NCBI GenBank assembly: GCA_035645555.1
Contig: DASQMI010000068.1
Span: 1-64,000 of the forward strand
DNA length: 64,000 nucleotides
Source of the DNA: Lysobacter_F sp035645555
GTDB taxonomy: Bacteria; Pseudomonadota; Gammaproteobacteria; Xanthomonadales; Xanthomonadaceae
Reading direction: 5' to 3'
Shown here: piece after piece, positions 35,558 through 47,035 of the stretch
How the letters are laid out: each line of letters begins with the position of its first letter
Numbering within the stretch: the first letter of the stretch is position 1
The notes under the pieces: model-generated
The model's input: only the letters and a program-made list of their open reading frames with translations
Database searches by the model: none
Told to the model about the DNA's origin: nothing
Program-made: the position numbers and the translations under genes

Positions 35558-36802
35558 TCACGCCGCCAGTGCGCGCAACGCCAGTCCCAGTACGTACGCA
35601 AGCCCGGTGCCGGTCGCATAGCCCAGCGCACCGAGCAGCGCACCCACCGGCGCGAGTGCGGGATGGAACGCCGAGGCGACCACCGGGGCCGACGCCGGCC
35701 CGCCGATGTTGCTTTGCGATCCGATCGCGAAATAGAAGAACGGCACCTTCAGCAGCCGCCCGATCGCCCACAGCAGCGCGATGTGCACCGCGATCCACAC
35801 CAAGCCCAGCAGGAACAGCCACGGCCGGTCGAACAGGGCAAGGATGTCCATCTGCATGCCGATGCTGGCGATCAGGAAGTACAGCAACAGCTGACCGATC
35901 TTCGATGCGCCGGCTCCCTCGAGCAGCCGCACGCGGGTGAAACTGAGCCCCAGTCCCGCCAGCGTCGACAGCAGCACCACCCACACGAACGGCTCGTGCA
36001 GGCTGACCGCGCGCGACCACGGCACGTCCGAGGCGAACCACGCGGCCAGCGGCCCGGCGATGGCGTGCGCGAGGCCCACCGTGCCGAACGCGACGCCGAC
36101 GATGATCATGAGGTCCGACAGGCTCGCGATTCGCGCGTGCTGCGCCTGGAATGCCGCCAGCCGTTCGCGTAGCTCGTCGATCGCGCGTGTGTCGGCTCGG
36201 TAGCGCGCATCGATCGCCGCGGCGCGACCGGCGAGGAAGATCAACACCGCCATCCACACGTAGCCGACGCCGACGTCGACGACCGCGAACTGGCCGAACG
36301 TGGTCGCGTCGACCTGGAAGATCTCCTTCATCGCCAACATGTTCGCACCGCCGCCGATCCAGCTGCCGGCGAGCGCGGCCATGCCCGCCCAGGTGTCGCC
36401 GGCGACGGTGGCCGGGTGCAGCCAACGGAACAGCAGGAAAGCGACGATGGCACCGGCCATCACCGTAAGCGAAGCGCCGACGTACATCGCGAGCAGCCGT
36501 GGCCCGAGCCGCAACACCGCCTTGAGGTCGATCGTCAACGTCAGCAGCACCAGCGCGGCCGGCAGCAGTACGCGGCTCGCCACCGGGTTGTAGAGCTTGC
36601 TGTTGGCGCCGTCGATCAGACCGAACGTGTTGTACAGCCCCGGGATGAAGTAGCACAGCAACAGCGCCGGCACGACCGCGTAGAAGCGGCGGAACGCCGG
36701 CGCCGGATGCGACGCCGTCCAGAACACCGCCCCCAGCGTCGCCGCGATCAGTCCAAGGATGACGATGTCGTTGGTGATGAGCGCGGTCGCGGGGGCCGTC
36801 AT
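35558..36802 (-). CDS. DUF819-family multi-spanning membrane protein
   Basis: The 414-residue protein has about ten membrane helices. The conserved stretches GSWIGGGANMLAMKEIF and FAIGSQSNIGGPASAPVVASAFHPALAPVG are the two inverted-repeat family motifs of DUF819 (YjcL-like), a presumed secondary transporter with unknown substrate. It starts 4 bases downstream of the S9 peptidase stop on the same strand, so the pair is likely co-transcribed. Confidence 0.88.
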   Translation of the reverse strand: MTAPATALITNDIVILGLIAATLGAVFWTASHPAPAFRRFYAVVPALLLCYFIPGLYNTFGLIDGANSKLYNPVASRVLLPAALVLLTLTIDLKAVLRLGPRLLAMYVGASLTVMAGAIVAFLLFRWLHPATVAGDTWAGMAALAGSWIGGGANMLAMKEIFQVDATTFGQFAVVDVGVGYVWMAVLIFLAGRAAAIDARYRADTRAIDELRERLAAFQAQHARIASLSDLMIIVGVAFGTVGLAHAIAGPLAAWFASDVPWSRAVSLHEPFVWVVLLSTLAGLGLSFTRVRLLEGAGASKIGQLLLYFLIASIGMQMDILALFDRPWLFLLGLVWIAVHIALLWAIGRLLKVPFFYFAIGSQSNIGGPASAPVVASAFHPALAPVGALLGALGYATGTGLAYVLGLALRALAA

Positions 36803-36806
36803 CGAC

Positions 36807-38876
<2,070 letters not shown>

Positions 38877-38899
38877 GGCATCACCGTTATGGACAGTCG

Positions 38900-38935
38900 A
38901 AAAAAAAGGCCCGCGTGTGACAGCGCACGCGAGCC
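38900..38935 (-). terminator. Intrinsic terminator of the OPT transporter gene
   Basis: Read leftward, a 10-bp stem (GGCTCGCGTG / CACGCGGGCC, one G-U pair) with an 8-base loop ends in eight Ts. It lies 6 bases after the OPT stop codon and ahead of the S9 gene. Confidence 0.85.
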
Positions 38936-38941
38936 CGGTTG

Positions 38942-40891
38942 TTACCTGGCGCGGGCAGGCGCGCCGCGCGTGGCCGTGCGGTACAGCGCCCAGGCGACCA
39001 GCGCGATGATGACCAGCCCGACGTACTTGCCGAGCTGCAGCCACTCCGGGGCGGCCAGCACGTCCGGTCGCCCGGAGGCGACGATCGGAATCGCGATCAG
39101 AATGCCCATCAACGCTTCGCCGGTGATCAGTCCGGCGGCGAACAGGGTGCCCGGGCGGTGGATGCGGTCCAACGCGGACTCGTCCTGCGAGCCGGCCAGG
39201 CCATGACGGCGCTCGACGACGTAGGCCAGTAGGCCACCGAGGAAGATCGGCACCATCAGCTCGAGCGGCAGGTAGATGCCGATCGCCGCCGCCAGCACCG
39301 GTACGCGGAAACGCGCACGCCGCGCCTTCAGGGTTTCGTCGAGCGCAATGATGGCCGCACCCACGCCTGCGCCGATGGCGATGATGCCCCACGGCAGTTC
39401 GCCGCCGAACAGGCCGCGCGCGACGGATGCCATCAGCGTGGCCTGCGGCGCCGCCAGCGAGTTCGGACGCTCCGGCGTCGGCGCGCCGATGCCGTAGGCC
39501 TCGGCCAGCAGGTTCAGCACCGGCGCCATGATCAGCGCGCACGAGAACGCGCCGATGCCCAGCATCAGCTGCTGCTTCCACGGCGTCGCACCGACCAGAT
39601 AGCCGGCCTTGAGATCCTGCAGGTTGTCGCCGCCGACCGCGGCCGCGCAGCACACCACTGCACCGATCATGATCGCGGCGACCGCGCCTATCGGCGAGCT
39701 GCTGCCGAGCAGGAACATCAGCACCACCGACGCGAACAGGATGGTGGCGATGGTGATGCCGGACACCGGGTTGTTCGACGAACCGACCAGACCGGCGAGG
39801 TAGGCGGAGACGGAAACGAACAGGAACCCGGCGACGATCATGATGATGGTCATCGGGATGCTGACCGTCCACGCACCGACGATCGCCTGGTACAGCAGCG
39901 CGAGCGGCACCACGAACACGACCAGAGCGACCAGCATCCACTTCATCGGCAGGTCGCGGTCGGTCTCGGCCACGCCCTCGCCTGCGCCCTTGCGCGCCGC
40001 CGCGATGCCGCTCTTGATGCCCGACAGCAGCGACTTGCGCAGCGAGAACAGCGTCCATACGCCGCCGATCAGCATGGCGCCGACGCCGAGATAACGGATC
40101 TTCGCCGACCAGATCGCGAACGCCGCCTCTTCGGCTCCGGCATCCGCGATCTCCTTGGCGAGCGCGGGATCGGCGCCGAGGAACAGCGCGTGGTAGATCG
40201 GGATCGCGATATGCCAGGACAGGATGCTGCCGGAGAGCACCACGATGCCGATATTGAGTCCGACGATGTAGCCCACGCCGAGCAGCGCGGGCGACAGGTT
40301 CGTGCCCAGGTAGCCGAGGTAGCGGCCGAAGAAACCGGCCCCGGCGGCCGTGTCCGGAATGATGCGGAATCCGCTCGCGGCCGCGGCCTTGATTACACCG
40401 CCGAGCGCAGCGGACGCTGCCAGGATCTTGATGCCCGGCCCCGGGTTCTCGCCCGCCTTCAGCACTTCGGCCGCGGCCTTGCCCTCGGGGAACGGCAGTG
40501 GGTCCTCGACGATCATCGTGCGCCGCAGCGGCACCGAGAACAGAACGCCGAGCAGCCCGCCGAGGCCTGCGATGGCGAGCACCCACGAGTACTTGAAGTC
40601 GTCCCAGTACCCGAGGATGACCAGCGCCGGAATCGTGAAGATCACGCCGGCGGCGATCGAGGAACCGGCGGACGCGCCGGTCTGCACGATGTTGTTCTCG
40701 AGGATCGTGCCGCCGCCGAGCAGGCGCAGCACGCCCATCGACACCACCGCCGCCGGGATGGCCGTCGCGATGGTGAGGCCGGCGAACAGGCCGAGGTAGG
40801 CGTTGGCGGCGGACAGCACGACGGCCAGGATGATGGCGAGGACGACCGCGCGGAACGTGAGCTGTGGAACTGGTGGCGGCGACGAGTTCAT
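38942..40891 (-). CDS. OPT-family oligopeptide transporter
   Basis: The 649-residue protein has about 15 hydrophobic helices. The N-terminal helix run (LTFRAVVLAIILAVVLSAANAYLGLFAGLTIATAIPAAVVSM) and the GGGTILENNIVQTGASAGSSIAAG signature match the OPT family. Members import tetra- to hexapeptides or metal chelates. It lies between two S9 peptidase loci on the same strand, which suggests uptake of the released peptides; OPT proteins also carry siderophore-metal complexes, so the substrate is not settled. Confidence 0.9.
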   Translation of the reverse strand: MNSSPPPVPQLTFRAVVLAIILAVVLSAANAYLGLFAGLTIATAIPAAVVSMGVLRLLGGGTILENNIVQTGASAGSSIAAGVIFTIPALVILGYWDDFKYSWVLAIAGLGGLLGVLFSVPLRRTMIVEDPLPFPEGKAAAEVLKAGENPGPGIKILAASAALGGVIKAAAASGFRIIPDTAAGAGFFGRYLGYLGTNLSPALLGVGYIVGLNIGIVVLSGSILSWHIAIPIYHALFLGADPALAKEIADAGAEEAAFAIWSAKIRYLGVGAMLIGGVWTLFSLRKSLLSGIKSGIAAARKGAGEGVAETDRDLPMKWMLVALVVFVVPLALLYQAIVGAWTVSIPMTIIMIVAGFLFVSVSAYLAGLVGSSNNPVSGITIATILFASVVLMFLLGSSSPIGAVAAIMIGAVVCCAAAVGGDNLQDLKAGYLVGATPWKQQLMLGIGAFSCALIMAPVLNLLAEAYGIGAPTPERPNSLAAPQATLMASVARGLFGGELPWGIIAIGAGVGAAIIALDETLKARRARFRVPVLAAAIGIYLPLELMVPIFLGGLLAYVVERRHGLAGSQDESALDRIHRPGTLFAAGLITGEALMGILIAIPIVASGRPDVLAAPEWLQLGKYVGLVIIALVAWALYRTATRGAPARAR

Positions 40892-40910
40892 GAGCGCTCC
40901 GGGACAGGCA

Positions 40911-40940
40911 AACGGCCCGAGCATAGCGCATCGGGCCGTT
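40911..40940 (-). terminator. Hairpin between the S9 remnant and the OPT gene
   Basis: A perfect 10-bp inverted repeat (AACGGCCCGA / TCGGGCCGTT) with a 10-base loop lies just after the remnant's stop, followed on the minus strand by TTTGCC. It probably ended the original S9 transcript. Confidence 0.5.
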
Positions 40941-40964
40941 CGCTCACGACTGCCGTCCGGCGCG

Positions 40965-41395
40965 TTATTTCGCGCTCGACGCGGCCTTCGCCGAGGCCAT
41001 CGCCGGCTGGCCACCGAGGTGGCGCGAAAGGAATCCGAGCAGGCGGGTGTAGAACTCGCGACGGTGCTCCTCGCGGTAGAACCCGTGCCCCTCGGTCGGG
41101 TAGTACAGCGTCTCCACCGGCACGCCGGCCTTGCGCAGCGCGCGTTCCATCAGCTTGGAGTGCTCGATCGGCGCACGCTCGTCCTCGCCACCGGCGGCCA
41201 GGAACACCGGCACCTTGATCCGGTCGGCCATGCGGTTCGGGGACGCGGCGGCAAGCTCCTCGCGCGTGCCGACCCACTCGCGTAGATAGGTCTCCCGGAG
41301 CTCCAGCGTCTGATGTCGCCGTGCGTGTGCAGGGTCGGCAGGTCGTAGACACCCACGTAGCCGGCCGCGCAGCGATAGGGCTGCGGCTCCGGCGC
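40965..41395 (-). pseudogene. C-terminal remnant of a second S9 peptidase, frameshifted
   Basis: Immediately after the stop codon of the intact S9 gene, and in the same frame, the translation reads APEPQPYRCAAGYVGVYDL and then PTLHTHGDI, paralogous to YKCAFGYVGLYDV of the intact gene. A one-base shift then moves the continuation QTLELRETYLREWVGTREE into another frame, which runs on to a normal C-terminus with LAAGGEDERAPIEHSKLMERAL and EGHGFYREEHRREFYTRLL. The start, propeller, catalytic serine and GGSYGGY region are missing, so this is a broken duplicate. Confidence 0.88.
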
Positions 41396-43402
41396 TCAGC
41401 GAGATTCGCGCTGCGCCTCGCCAACGTTGACCTTGCCGCCAATGTGGCGGCCGAAGAACGCGAGCATCTCGCTGTACAGGCGCAGGTTGTTCTCCTCCTT
41501 GTAGAACCCGTGCATTTCGCCGGACTGGATGATGACGCCCTCCGGCGGATTGCCGGCGCGGATGAGCGCGTCGCGCATCGCCTCCGTGTGCTCGGGCGGG
41601 CAGCGCGGGTCGCGTGCGCCGGCGGCCAGGTACACCGCTGCCTTGATCCGCTGCGCGTGATGCACCGGCGAGACGGCGTCCTGCTCGGCACGGGTCTTGC
41701 CGAACGTGCGCTCGAAGAAGCTCTGCCCGGCGTACCAGTCGGCGGTATCACTGAGCCGCTTCTGGATCTGCACGTCGTACAGGCCGACATAACCGAACGC
41801 GCACTTGTACAGATCCGGGTCCTTGGCCGCGCCCATCAGCGACGCATAGCCACCGTAGCTGCCGCCGTAGATGCACACCCGTTCCGGGTCCGCATGGCCC
41901 TGCGCGACGGCCCATCGCACCGCGTCGGTGAGGTCGTCCTGCATCCTGCCGCCCCACTGGCCGTGGCCCATGTCCTGGAACGCCTGGCCGAACCCGCCGG
42001 AGCCGCGATAGTTCACCTGCAGCACGAGGTAGCCGCGGCTGGCGAGAAGCTGCGTCTCCCAGTTGAAGCCCCACCGGTCACGCGGGCCGATCGGGCCCCC
42101 GTGCGGATGTACGATCATCGGCAGGTTGCGGCCATCGGATCCATTCGGGATGGTCAGGTAGCCGTACAGACGAAGGCCGTCGCGCGCGGTGAACGAGAAC
42201 GGCTTGACCGTCGCCATCCGCTGCGGATCGATCCACTTGCGGCTCTGCATTAGGAAGCGCGCCTTGCCGGAGTCGCGGTCGTACAGGTACAGCTCGCCCG
42301 GGTTGCGGTCGCTGTAGACGCTGACCACGAGCCGGCGTCCGTCGTAGGTGGCGCTGGCGAAATCGACGAACTGGCCGGGAAACGCGGCCGCAAGCGAAGC
42401 GTACAGGCCGGCGTCGGGATGCTCCTCGTCCACCAGCGTGACCTTCGGCGCACCGGCTTCGGTGACCACGCCGATGATGGTCTGCATGTCGCTGGCACGG
42501 ATGAATCCGGCCGGTTCCGACACCGGGTCCTTGAACAGCGTGGTGAATTTCCCGGTCTGCGGGTCGAGCGTGCCGAACGCGGCCGGCGCCTTGCGGTCGT
42601 CCTGTAACGCGTAGATGCGTCCGTCCGGCGCGGCGCCGACGATGTCGATGCGCACGCCCGCATCCTGCGAGCGGTTGACCAGCGTCCACTTGGCGCCGTC
42701 CAGGCGATACAGCTCGGCATGCTCCTCGAATTCGCCACGTTCGTTCTGGGCGTCGTAGCACACCGCAAAGCGCGGCTGGCGCTTGGCATCCAGTTCGATC
42801 GAGCAGTTCTCGCGCGGCGAGCGCGCCAGCTCGCGCCTACGGCCGTCGACGACATCCAGCTGCACCACCTCGGTGCCCGCGCCCTTTTCCGAGCGCGCCT
42901 TGCTCACCGCCATCAGCACGTGGGCATCGTCCGCGCGCAGTGTGTCGAGCAGGCTGTAGACGCCGTCGGTGGTCTTGTTGCGCTGGGTGATGTCGCGCGT
43001 GCCGAAGAACACCAGCGGCCGCGGCTGGCTGCCGTCGGCGTTCACCGCGTACCACTCGCCGGTATTGAACGGCTGCGCGAAGCGGCCGAACTTCTTGATC
43101 GAGTTGAACATCAGCCGCTGCGGGCTGACCCAGTGGAACTGCCCGACGCTCTTGCCGTCGGGCAGCTGGTTGACCTTGACGATCGAGAGGTCAGACGTGC
43201 GCAGCACCGTCAGCACGTCTTGGTCGCCACGGTCGACCGTCATCGCGAGGTACTCGCCGCCGGGCGAGATCTTCACTCCGCTGTAGGTCGGATGGCGGAC
43301 GAAATCCTCGACCGGAATCGGCTCGGCGGCGTGTGTGGCGGACACGGCGGCGAACACCGCCGCCAGCACCACGCCGGCGGTTCCCCAGAAGCCTGCTTTC
43401 AT
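41396..43402 (-). CDS. Exported S9-family dipeptidyl/oligopeptidase
   Basis: The 668-residue precursor has a signal peptide (GFWGTAGVVLAAVFAAVSATHA), a propeller region rich in DGR/DRDSG turns, and an alpha/beta-hydrolase domain with the nucleophile motif YGGSYGGYA, the aspartate in AAGARDPRCPPEH, and the histidine in GEMHGFY. It probably degrades peptides in the periplasm. Its stop codon abuts the frameshifted remnant of a paralogue. The rfb operon ends 71 bases upstream. Confidence 0.92.
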   Translation of the reverse strand: MKAGFWGTAGVVLAAVFAAVSATHAAEPIPVEDFVRHPTYSGVKISPGGEYLAMTVDRGDQDVLTVLRTSDLSIVKVNQLPDGKSVGQFHWVSPQRLMFNSIKKFGRFAQPFNTGEWYAVNADGSQPRPLVFFGTRDITQRNKTTDGVYSLLDTLRADDAHVLMAVSKARSEKGAGTEVVQLDVVDGRRRELARSPRENCSIELDAKRQPRFAVCYDAQNERGEFEEHAELYRLDGAKWTLVNRSQDAGVRIDIVGAAPDGRIYALQDDRKAPAAFGTLDPQTGKFTTLFKDPVSEPAGFIRASDMQTIIGVVTEAGAPKVTLVDEEHPDAGLYASLAAAFPGQFVDFASATYDGRRLVVSVYSDRNPGELYLYDRDSGKARFLMQSRKWIDPQRMATVKPFSFTARDGLRLYGYLTIPNGSDGRNLPMIVHPHGGPIGPRDRWGFNWETQLLASRGYLVLQVNYRGSGGFGQAFQDMGHGQWGGRMQDDLTDAVRWAVAQGHADPERVCIYGGSYGGYASLMGAAKDPDLYKCAFGYVGLYDVQIQKRLSDTADWYAGQSFFERTFGKTRAEQDAVSPVHHAQRIKAAVYLAAGARDPRCPPEHTEAMRDALIRAGNPPEGVIIQSGEMHGFYKEENNLRLYSEMLAFFGRHIGGKVNVGEAQRESR

Positions 43403-43473
43403 TGCGTTTCCCCGATGCGTCGGCGCGCCGCCGTGCGGCGGGCACCCCCATCGAAAACGCAAAGGCTGGGGAA

Positions 43474-44364
43474 TCACCCCCGCTGCAGCGTGGCCGCCAA
43501 GGCCGCGTCCCAGCGCGGGAGCTGAATGCCGGCGTCGCGCTGGAGCGCACCGCAGTCGAGCACCGAGTACGCCGGACGGCGGGCACGGGTCGGGAATTCT
43601 GCCGTGGTGATCGGGACCACCGGCACGCGGCGCGCCAACAGGCCGCGCGCGTGCGCGGTCTCGACGATGGCGCTGGCGAAACCGTGCCAGCTGGTCTGCC
43701 CGTTCGCGGTGAGGTGGCGCACGCCGAGGTCGGTGCGCCCCTGCTCGATCAGTGCGCGGGTCACGTCGGCGATCAGCCAGGCCGGCGTCGGCGCCCCGAC
43801 CTGGTCGGCCACCACCCGCAGCTCGTCGCGCTCGGCGGCGAGCCGCAGCATGGTGCGCAGGAAGTTGTGGCCGTGCAGCCCGTACACCCACGCCGTGCGC
43901 AGGATCACGTGCCGGCAGCCGCTGGTGCGGATCGCCTGTTCGCCGGCGAGCTTGCTTTCACCGTAGGCGCCGAGCGGCGCGGTGTCGTCGTCCTCGCGGT
44001 ACGGACGCTCGCCGCGGCCGTCGAACACGTAGTCGGTCGAGTAATGCACCAGCGGAACGTCGAGCGCAGCGCAAGCGTGCGCCAGTTCGCCCGGTGCGTC
44101 GGCGTTGGCGCGGAATGCGGCGTCGCGCTCGTCCTCGGCGCGGTCCACCGCCGTGTAGGCCGCGGCATTCACCACCACGTCCGGGCGGTGCGTCTCGACC
44201 ACACGACGCGCGGCGCCGTCCTCGCCGAGGTCGAGCCGCTCGCATGCCGTGCCATCCGGCAGCGTGCCGCTGCGGGTGGTGACGATCACTTCGCCGAGCG
44301 CGGCCAACCGGGGGCGCAGGGCATCGCCGACCTGGCCGTTCGCGCCGATGAGCAGCAGCTTCAT
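43474..44364 (-). CDS. rfbD: dTDP-4-dehydrorhamnose reductase
   Basis: The 296-residue SDR enzyme makes dTDP-L-rhamnose from the 4-keto sugar with NAD(P)H. Motifs: LLLIGANGQVGDALRP (nucleotide binding), VVNAAAYTAVDRAEDE, HYSTDYVFDG and the catalytic YGESKLAGE (YxxxK). It is the last gene of rfbBACD; its start overlaps rfbC by 4 bases. Confidence 0.95.
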   Translation of the reverse strand: MKLLLIGANGQVGDALRPRLAALGEVIVTTRSGTLPDGTACERLDLGEDGAARRVVETHRPDVVVNAAAYTAVDRAEDERDAAFRANADAPGELAHACAALDVPLVHYSTDYVFDGRGERPYREDDDTAPLGAYGESKLAGEQAIRTSGCRHVILRTAWVYGLHGHNFLRTMLRLAAERDELRVVADQVGAPTPAWLIADVTRALIEQGRTDLGVRHLTANGQTSWHGFASAIVETAHARGLLARRVPVVPITTAEFPTRARRPAYSVLDCGALQRDAGIQLPRWDAALAATLQRG

Positions 44365-44918
44365 GGCGTGTACGTCGGCAGGCGTTCCAGCGCGACCTCG
44401 ACCAGCCGCGGCGCGCGCGCGTCCTTGTCGGACAGCAGCGGCTCGCTCACCGGCCAGTCGATCGCAAGCTCGGGGTCGTCCCAGCGGATCACCGCGTCGG
44501 CCTGCGGATCGTAGGTGGCGGTGCACAGATAGCTGAACACCGCGCGCTCGCTGAGCGCGACGAAGCCGTGCGCGAAGCCTTCGGGAATCCAGAAATGCCG
44601 CTTGTTCTCCGCGCTCAGCAGCACGGCGGTCCAGCGGCCGAACGTCGGCGAGCCGCGGCGAATGTCGACCGCCACGTCCCACACTTCGCCTTCCAGCACC
44701 GACACGTACTTGCCCTGCGGCTTCGGCCACTGGTAGTGCAGCCCGCGCAGCACGCCGCGCGAGGAGGCCGACACGTTCCCCTGCACGAACGTCGGCGCCA
44801 AGCCATGCTCGGCCAGGCGGTCGTGATTGAACGATTCGTAAAAGAACCCGCGCGCGTCCTCGAACACCCGCGGCTCGATCACCACGCAGCCCGGCAGGTC
44901 GGTCTCGATCAGCTTCAC
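44361..44918 (-). CDS. rfbC: dTDP-4-dehydrorhamnose 3,5-epimerase
   Basis: The 185-residue cupin epimerises dTDP-4-keto-6-deoxyglucose at C3 and C5. It has the family motifs VIEPRVFEDARGFFYESFN, FVQGNVSASSRGVLRGLHYQ (the catalytic histidine in RGLHYQ) and FWIPEGFAHGFVALSE. It overlaps rfbA by 4 bases and rfbD by 4 bases. Confidence 0.96.
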   Translation of the reverse strand: MKLIETDLPGCVVIEPRVFEDARGFFYESFNHDRLAEHGLAPTFVQGNVSASSRGVLRGLHYQWPKPQGKYVSVLEGEVWDVAVDIRRGSPTFGRWTAVLLSAENKRHFWIPEGFAHGFVALSERAVFSYLCTATYDPQADAVIRWDDPELAIDWPVSEPLLSDKDARAPRLVEVALERLPTYTP

Positions 44919-45799
44919 GGCACATGCCCCCGCTCGAGCAGGCTCAACAGGTATTCGCCGTAGCCGTTCTTCGCCAGCGGCCGCGCCAGGCGCTCAAGCT
45001 CGGCGTCGCTGATCCAGCCGTTGTTCCAGGCGATCTCCTCCGGGCAGCAGATGCGCAGCCCCTGGCGCGCCTCGATCGTTTCGATGAACGTGGCCGCTTC
45101 GAGCAGGGACTGGTGGGTGCCGGTATCGAGCCAGGCATAGCCGCGACCGAGGCGTTCGAGATGCAGGCTGCCCTCGTCGAGGTAGCAGCGGTTGAGGTCG
45201 GTGATCTCCAGCTCGCCGCGCGCCGACGGCTTCAGCTGCGCGGCGAAGTCGCTGGCGCGGCCGTCGTAGAAGTACAGGCCGGTGACCGCGTAATGCGAGC
45301 GCGGCTTGGCCGGCTTCTCCTCCAGCCCGATCACCCGGCCGGCTTCGTCGAACTCCGCCACGCCATAGCGTTCGGGATCGCTGACCCAGTAGCCGAACAC
45401 GGTGGCGCCGTTCTCGCGCTCGTCGGCGCGCTTGAGCAGCGCACTCAGGCCGGGGCCGTGGAAGATGTTGTCGCCCAGCACCAGGCAACTGGGCTGGCCG
45501 GCGAGGAACTCGCGTCCGATCAGGAACGCCTGCGCCAACCCGTCGGGGCTCGGCTGCACGGCGTATTCGAAGCGCATGCCCCAGCGCGAGCCGTCGCCCA
45601 GCAGGCGCTGGAACAGCACCTGCTCGTGCGGAGTGTTGATGATCAGCACGTCGCGGATGCCCGCCAGCATCAGTACGCTGAGCGGGTAATAGATCATCGG
45701 CTTGTCGTACACCGGCAGTAGCTGCTTGCTGACCGCCTGGGTGATCGGATACAGCCGGGTGCCGGAGCCGCCGGCGAGGATGATGCCCTTGCGCTGCAT
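44915..45799 (-). CDS. rfbA: Glucose-1-phosphate thymidylyltransferase
   Basis: The 294-residue nucleotidyltransferase makes dTDP-glucose from glucose-1-phosphate and dTTP. It starts KGIILAGGSGTRLYPIT, followed by KQLLPVYDKPMIYYPLSVLMLAGI, LGDNIFHG and EKPAKPRSHYAVTGLYFYD, all standard for RfbA/RmlA. The ATG at 45799 follows rfbB by 10 bases. Confidence 0.97.
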   Translation of the reverse strand: MQRKGIILAGGSGTRLYPITQAVSKQLLPVYDKPMIYYPLSVLMLAGIRDVLIINTPHEQVLFQRLLGDGSRWGMRFEYAVQPSPDGLAQAFLIGREFLAGQPSCLVLGDNIFHGPGLSALLKRADERENGATVFGYWVSDPERYGVAEFDEAGRVIGLEEKPAKPRSHYAVTGLYFYDGRASDFAAQLKPSARGELEITDLNRCYLDEGSLHLERLGRGYAWLDTGTHQSLLEAATFIETIEARQGLRICCPEEIAWNNGWISDAELERLARPLAKNGYGEYLLSLLERGHVP

Positions 45800-45809
45800 G
45801 CGGCGCCCC

Positions 45810-46862
45810 TCAGCCCTGGCCGATCCGCTCGAGGCGGTAGCTGCCGTCGAGCACACGCTGCACCCACGGCTGGTGCTCGAGGTACCAGTCGACCGTGAGC
45901 GCGATGCCCTGCTCGAACGTCACGGTCGGCTGCCAGCCGAGCTCGCGCTTGATCTTCGCGGCTTCGATCGCGTACCGGCGGTCGTGGCCCGGGCGGTCCT
46001 TGACGAAGGTGATCAGCGATTCGCGGCTTCGGCCGTCGGCCAGCGGGCGGCGCTCGTCGAGCAGGCGGCAGATGGTGCGCACCACGTCGATGTTGGCGCG
46101 CTCGGCATCGCCGCCGACGTTGTACGTTTCGCCGACCCGACCGGCTTCCAGCACGCGGCGGATCGCCGCGCAGTGGTCGCCCACGTACAGCCAGTCGCGC
46201 ACGTTGCGGCCGTCGCCGTAGACCGGCAGCGGTTCGCCGGCCAGCCCTTTGGCGATCATCAGCGGGATCAGCTTCTCGGGGAACTGGTACGGCCCGTAAT
46301 TGTTGGAGCAGTTGGTGGTGAGCGTCGGCAGCCCGTAGGTATGGTGGAACGCCCGCACCAGGTGGTCGGACGCCGCCTTGGATGCCGAGTACGGCGAATT
46401 TGGCGCGTACGGCGTCTCTTCGGTGAACTTGCCGGTGTCGCCGAGCGAACCGTATACCTCGTCGGTGGAGACGTGCAGGAAGCGGAAACCGTCGCGGCGC
46501 ACGGCGTCGAGCTGGCGCCAGTAGTCGCGCGTGCGTTCGAGCAGATTGAGCGTCCCCACCACGTTGGTCTGCACGAACGCGGCCGGGCCGTCGATCGAAC
46601 GGTCGACGTGGCTTTCGGCGGCGAAGTTGATCACCGCGTCCGGCTGGTGCTCGCGCAGCAGCGCGGCGACGAGCTCGGCATTGCCGATGTCGCCATGGAC
46701 GAATACGTGGTCCGGGGTGGCATCGAGCCCGGCGAGCGTGTCGAGGTTGCCCGCGTAGGTCAACGCATCCAGATTGATGACGCGGATGCCGCGGCGGACC
46801 GCATCGAGCACGAAATTGCCGCCGATGAAGCCGGCGCCGCCGGTCACGATCCAGGTGGGCAC
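45810..46862 (-). CDS. rfbB: dTDP-glucose 4,6-dehydratase
   Basis: The 350-residue SDR enzyme forms dTDP-4-keto-6-deoxyglucose. It has the NAD-binding IVTGGAGFIGGNF at the N-terminus, HVSTDEVYGSLG and the catalytic YSASKAASDH (YxxxK). The start is a GTG (46860-46862) with GGAG well placed 7-8 bases before it, and no better ATG upstream. It heads the rfbBACD operon for O-antigen or exopolysaccharide rhamnose. Confidence 0.95.
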   Translation of the reverse strand: MPTWIVTGGAGFIGGNFVLDAVRRGIRVINLDALTYAGNLDTLAGLDATPDHVFVHGDIGNAELVAALLREHQPDAVINFAAESHVDRSIDGPAAFVQTNVVGTLNLLERTRDYWRQLDAVRRDGFRFLHVSTDEVYGSLGDTGKFTEETPYAPNSPYSASKAASDHLVRAFHHTYGLPTLTTNCSNNYGPYQFPEKLIPLMIAKGLAGEPLPVYGDGRNVRDWLYVGDHCAAIRRVLEAGRVGETYNVGGDAERANIDVVRTICRLLDERRPLADGRSRESLITFVKDRPGHDRRYAIEAAKIKRELGWQPTVTFEQGIALTVDWYLEHQPWVQRVLDGSYRLERIGQG

Positions 46863-46991
46863 TGCACGAACTCCTTTGGCCAGACGGCGCGGCCGGGCCG
46901 CGTCGGTTGCGGGTCGGCCGCTCTGCACGGCCGGGCCGCATAGGGTAAGGGTTCGCGCGCCGGCCCGCATGCGGCCGGCTTTGCTTCAACC

Positions 46992-47020
46992 AAAAGGACG
47001 CCCACCTCGCGGTGGGCGCC
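46992..47020 (-). terminator. Intrinsic terminator of the KGG gene
   Basis: Read leftward, a stem of 8 bp or more (CGCCCACC / GGTGGGCG) with a 4-base loop is followed by CCTTTTG. It lies 16 bases after the KGG stop and before rfbB. Confidence 0.65.
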
Positions 47021-47035
47021 CGGTCCCCTTGCGGG

